This document shows, piece by piece, positions 7,038 to 8,716 of a DNA stretch of 8,716 nucleotides. Within the stretch, counting starts at the first letter, position 1, and every line of letters begins with the position of its first letter. Source of the stretch: Chloroflexota bacterium. GTDB lineage: Bacteria; Chloroflexota; Anaerolineae; Anaerolineales; Villigracilaceae. The position numbers were made by a program, and so were the translations under genes. The stretch lies in NCBI GenBank assembly GCA_021796155.1, contig JAJYOO010000076.1, forward strand, positions 1 through 8,716, in the 5' to 3' direction. Below the pieces are notes generated by a model that searched no databases, was not told where the DNA came from, and saw only the letters and a program-made list of their open reading frames with translations.

Positions 7038-7631
7038 CTAGTAATGACAGGTACTACAATCGGTCAGCTTAACCCGCAAAGCCTCAAGCTGCGCGGCAAC
7101 TGCCGGATCGTTGTTCGGATTATTCTGCGGGTTGTTCTCCGTCTTGGCTCGATGACAATTGAGACACCAACCCATGTTCATCACTTGCGGGTTTTGATAG
7201 ACGGTCATGGCGCTGACGTTGCCATGGCAATCTTCGCAGTTCAAACCCGCCGCAATGTGCGGGCGATGAACGAAATGCACAAAGTCCGGTACTTGTGCGA
7301 CTGGCACCCAATCAATCGGCTGATTATTTTTTACGTATGCGGCAAGCTTTGGCAGCTCCGTACCTTGAATTGCAATTTGCTGGTGACATCCCCAGCACTT
7401 TGTTTCAGTGGGAATTCCCGGCGATGGCCCCCGTAACGCGCCAGAATGACAATATAAACATTGAATACCCAATCGAACGTGCAAATTGTGGGGAAATTGA
7501 ATCGGTTGGTCAGGCGGCTTCTGTGCCTGGGCAATGCCCCAGATCGCTCCGCTGAGCACCACCAATGCAACGATGAATATGCCGATCCGACCAAGTGGCT
7601 GGTTCAGCACATTGAAGAACTTTTTGATCAT
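7038..7631 (-). CDS. actA: ACIII pentaheme cytochrome c subunit ActA
   Basis: First gene of the operon. ActA is the multiheme subunit that collects electrons from the ActB clusters and passes them towards the ActE-type cytochromes. The 197-residue protein has a single N-terminal hydrophobic anchor (about 16-35) and then an outer-face domain with five CxxCH motifs: CLYCH (58-62), CWGCH (79-83), CEDCH (132-136), CLNCH (156-160) and CSTCH (192-196). Five hemes is the known number for ActA. Other histidines, such as His48, His51, His119, His122 and His125, are candidate second axial ligands. The fifth motif lies almost at the C-terminus, with only Tyr197 after it. The ATG at 7631 has AGGAG with a 5-base spacer. 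A TATAAT lies about 93 bases upstream. A general NapC or class III cytochrome is possible by fold, but the gene order makes ActA very likely. Confidence 0.94.
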   Translation of the reverse strand: MIKKFFNVLNQPLGRIGIFIVALVVLSGAIWGIAQAQKPPDQPIQFPHNLHVRLGIQCLYCHSGALRGPSPGIPTETKCWGCHQQIAIQGTELPKLAAYVKNNQPIDWVPVAQVPDFVHFVHRPHIAAGLNCEDCHGNVSAMTVYQNPQVMNMGWCLNCHRAKTENNPQNNPNNDPAVAAQLEALRVKLTDCSTCHY

Positions 7632-7636
7632 GGATG

Positions 7637-7641
7637 CTCCT
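7637..7641 (-). promoter_or_regulatory. Ribosome binding site of actA
   Basis: AGGAG on the minus strand lies 5 bases before the ATG at 7631. It fixes the start of the first operon gene. Confidence 0.75.
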
Positions 7642-7723
7642 AAGAAAGAGATTTATTCCAAAACACTACTAAAGTACATCCAAGAACAGGAAACCCACAT
7701 CCCTCCAAAAACTTAACGGCGGC

Positions 7724-7753
7724 ATTATACATCAAAATACATACGAAGTACAT
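7724..7753 (-). promoter_or_regulatory. Putative promoter of the ACIII operon
   Basis: The minus strand has a perfect TATAAT at 7729-7724 in the only AT-rich gap upstream of actA. No good -35 hexamer is present; TGTACT at 7752-7747 with a 17-base spacer matches the consensus in only three positions. That fits a promoter helped by an activator or one using a non-standard sigma factor. The predicted leader is about 85 bases. This is a motif-only call. Confidence 0.45.
7728..7753. promoter_or_regulatory. Helically phased TACAT repeats, possible operator
   Basis: TACAT occurs on the plus strand at 7728-7732, 7738-7742 and 7749-7753, with starts 10 and 11 bases apart (one DNA turn). The three copies cover the region from the -10 box to the -35 position of the operon promoter. 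A fourth copy is at 7675-7679 in the leader. Such phasing could serve a regulator binding one face of the helix. In AT-rich DNA chance is a fair alternative. Confidence 0.3.
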
Positions 7754-7767
7754 ATAAAATATGAAAA

Positions 7768-7794
7768 TTGGTTAAAAAACAAACTTAGTACAAT
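7768..7794 (+). promoter_or_regulatory. Putative promoter of the divergent small membrane protein gene
   Basis: TACAAT (7789-7794) is a 5/6 match to a -10 box, with TTGGTT (7768-7773) as a weak -35 at a short 15-base spacing. It would give a leader of roughly 24 bases. TATACT at 7807-7812 is an alternative -10 but would leave almost no leader. Confidence 0.3.
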
Positions 7795-7824
7795 TTTACA
7801 CCATGATATACTTGGCGAAAAGTT

Positions 7825-8091
7825 ATGTCGAAAAATCTCCTAAAAATTATATTTGGGGTTATCATGGCGTTCGCAATTGCGATGATGAGCAACATCGCGT
7901 CACGCGCAGACGTTTTGACGGACTCCGTTTCACAGGCTGGATACGCGGCCCAATATCAGATCACTCCCACCCCAACGCTCGAGGGAATTTCGCATCCCGG
8001 TTCGACTGATGGAATCATGTTGATGGGCATCATCATCGTGATCATCGTTCTCCTTCCAATCATCTTCCGCCGCGGCACATGGACAAAATAA
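7825..8091 (+). CDS. Small membrane protein of unknown function, divergent from the ACIII operon
   Basis: I do not recognise this 88-residue protein. Residues 1-29 look like a signal peptide: basic MSKNLLK, a hydrophobic core, then ASRA with a possible cut before Asp30. A short polar part (30-62) is rich in Gln, Thr and Pro, and contains GISHPGSTDG. A strongly hydrophobic helix (about 63-81, many Ile) comes next, followed by the basic tail RRGTWTK. This predicts an N-out, C-in single-span protein after cleavage. The start at 7825 keeps the basic N-terminus; Met14 is a possible later start. The ribosome site is weak (GGCGAAAAG). It is the only gene on the plus strand and ends inside a strong terminator hairpin, so it is probably a real one-gene transcript. 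The location suggests, but does not show, a link with the respiratory operon. GISHPGSTDG resembles the GIPNPGSTDG loop of the cytochrome modules. Confidence 0.65.
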   Translation: MSKNLLKIIFGVIMAFAIAMMSNIASRADVLTDSVSQAGYAAQYQITPTPTLEGISHPGSTDGIMLMGIIIVIIVLLPIIFRRGTWTK

Positions 8092-8119
8092 GAGCGACTA
8101 TATCAGTCGCTCTTATTTT
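8085..8119. terminator. Bidirectional intrinsic terminator
   Basis: A perfect 15-bp inverted repeat (arms 8085-8099 and 8105-8119) has a 5-base loop and a GC core (GAGCGACT / AGTCGCTC). A-rich and T-rich outer ends give a U-tract in either direction. The TAA of the small membrane protein gene (8089-8091) lies inside the left arm. It can also stop transcription coming leftward from the protease gene. Confidence 0.85.
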
Positions 8120-8162
8120 ATAACAATCGAAGATGATATTCAATCGGTTTAACAAAACAGTA

Positions 8163-8220
8163 GGTCACGTTTACGAAGTCCTCGAAGAGGGAAACGTGGC
8201 CGGCTTATTTGCTTAAGCCG
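8163..8220 (-). terminator. Pair of hairpins after the protease gene, possible terminator
   Basis: Two inverted repeats lie downstream of the minus-strand protease stop (8237). One is CGGCTTA/TAAGCCG (arms 8201-8207 and 8214-8220, 6-base loop). The other is GGTCACGTTT/AAACGTGGCC (arms 8163-8172 and 8192-8201, one G:U pair) with a small inner stem CCTC/GAGG (8180-8190). On the minus strand a T-containing run (TACTGTTTTGTT) follows the second. The arms meet at 8201, so only one hairpin can use that base. A 27-codon plus-strand frame (8133-8216) crosses the same bases. Confidence 0.4.
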
Positions 8221-8236
8221 CCGAGAACAAAGTTAC

Positions 8237-8716
8237 TTATTCTTTCCAATTCTTCGCCATTTCAATTCGTTCGGCCAGTGGCGGATGCGAATAGAACATA
8301 AACACAACCCACTTCTCCGGGTCTACTTCGCCCAAGTTTTGATTCGCCAATCGCACAAACGCAGAACCAAACGCTTCGTTCTTTCCGGTCGATTGAAGCG
8401 AGTATTCATCCGCCATGCGTTCACGCCAACGCGAGATCGCGTTATCGAGCGGAGATGTGATGAAACCATAAATTCCCAGAATCAATCCAAGCGCGGGGAA
8501 AGCTGCAATATCTCCAACGCCAGAGAAACCAAAGAACGAAACAGCCCAATTCATCGCGAGTGAAGCTAAAAAGAATCCGATCATGGTCATAAGCGTTCCA
8601 AAACCGATCAAAATCGGAATATCGCGATGGACTTGATGTCCCAATTCATGAGCAAGCACGGCTTCGATTTCATCGGGCGTGAACTCATTGATCAATGTAT
8701 CGCCCAACAGACTCCA
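8237..8716 (-). CDS. M48 family zinc metalloprotease (Ste24/HtpX-like), N-terminus beyond right edge
   Basis: This is a membrane-bound zinc endopeptidase of the type involved in membrane protein quality control or CaaX-like processing. Only the last 159 residues are present, and the frame stays open to the right edge. Numbering from Trp1 at the edge, the zinc motif HELGH is at 23-27, with Asp32 five residues after it. Two hydrophobic helices follow (about 33-60 and 72-90). The third zinc ligand is Glu99 in RERMADEY (ExxxD with Asp103). The C-terminal signature YSHPPLAERI is typical of Ste24-type M48 proteins. A TTG near 8707 is an internal Leu codon, not the start, because coding continues upstream (WSLLGDTL) and the family needs an N-terminal membrane part. 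Its stop faces the small membrane protein gene across a shared terminator. The family call is strong; the choice between Ste24-like and HtpX is open. Confidence 0.9.
   Translation of the reverse strand, partial: WSLLGDTLINEFTPDEIEAVLAHELGHQVHRDIPILIGFGTLMTMIGFFLASLAMNWAVSFFGFSGVGDIAAFPALGLILGIYGFITSPLDNAISRWRERMADEYSLQSTGKNEAFGSAFVRLANQNLGEVDPEKWVVFMFYSHPPLAERIEMAKNWKE

Noticed and set aside
7803..8009. Alternative plus-strand frame of 68 codons overlapping the small membrane protein
   Set aside because: Its product has no signal or domain. The frame from 7825 gives a coherent signal peptide and membrane helix and ends at the terminator.
8285..8563. Plus-strand frame opposite the protease gene
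   Set aside because: The minus strand has HELGH, the Glu zinc ligand and SHPPLAERI in the correct order, so this frame is a shadow.
8708..8716. Protease start at the TTG codon near 8707
   Set aside because: The reading frame continues upstream to the window edge with residues that fit the family, and M48 membrane proteases need further N-terminal sequence.

Overview
The window carries most of an Alternative Complex III (ACIII) operon on the minus strand. ACIII is the membrane quinol:electron-acceptor oxidoreductase that replaces the cytochrome bc1 complex in many bacteria. Read 5'->3' on the minus strand the order is: pentaheme cytochrome ActA (7631-7038), Tat-exported molybdopterin-oxidoreductase-like ActB1 (7009-4826), four-cluster iron-sulfur protein ActB2 (4813-4052), ten-helix NrfD/PsrC-type quinol subunit ActC (4052-2622), DUF3341 membrane protein ActD (2603-2079), a diheme ActE-type cytochrome c (2082-1072), and a further multi-module cytochrome c (from 1057 leftward, running off the window edge). 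The genes are separated by 28 bases or fewer or overlap by 1-4 bases, so they look like one transcript. A likely promoter lies in the AT-rich gap upstream of actA.

To the right of the operon, in divergent orientation, is a gene for an unrecognised 88-residue membrane protein (7825-8091). It ends in a perfect 15-bp hairpin that can terminate transcription from both sides. A short structured intergenic stretch follows, and then the C-terminal part of an M48 (Ste24/HtpX-like) zinc metalloprotease on the minus strand, cut by the right edge.

Organism: the split ActB1/ActB2 pair, intermediate base composition, Thr/Pro/Ser-rich linkers, and ActE and M48 sequences of familiar type suggest a Chloroflexota bacterium, perhaps of class Anaerolineae. 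This is inference from recalled family features, not a database match.

How the parts should work: ActC oxidises menaquinol in the membrane. Electrons pass through the [3Fe-4S]/[4Fe-4S] chain of ActB2 and the hemes of ActA to monoheme cytochrome c domains, and then to a terminal oxidase or other acceptor not seen here. ActB1 is the large outer-face scaffold.

The most unusual point is at the left end. One cytochrome c module of about 115-120 residues occurs three times in 1.4 kb: once fused to the C-terminus of ActE and twice in tandem in the next gene. The copies are about 70-75% identical by hand alignment, each with its own CxxCH and a candidate axial Met. This looks like recent amplification of an electron-carrier domain within the operon.
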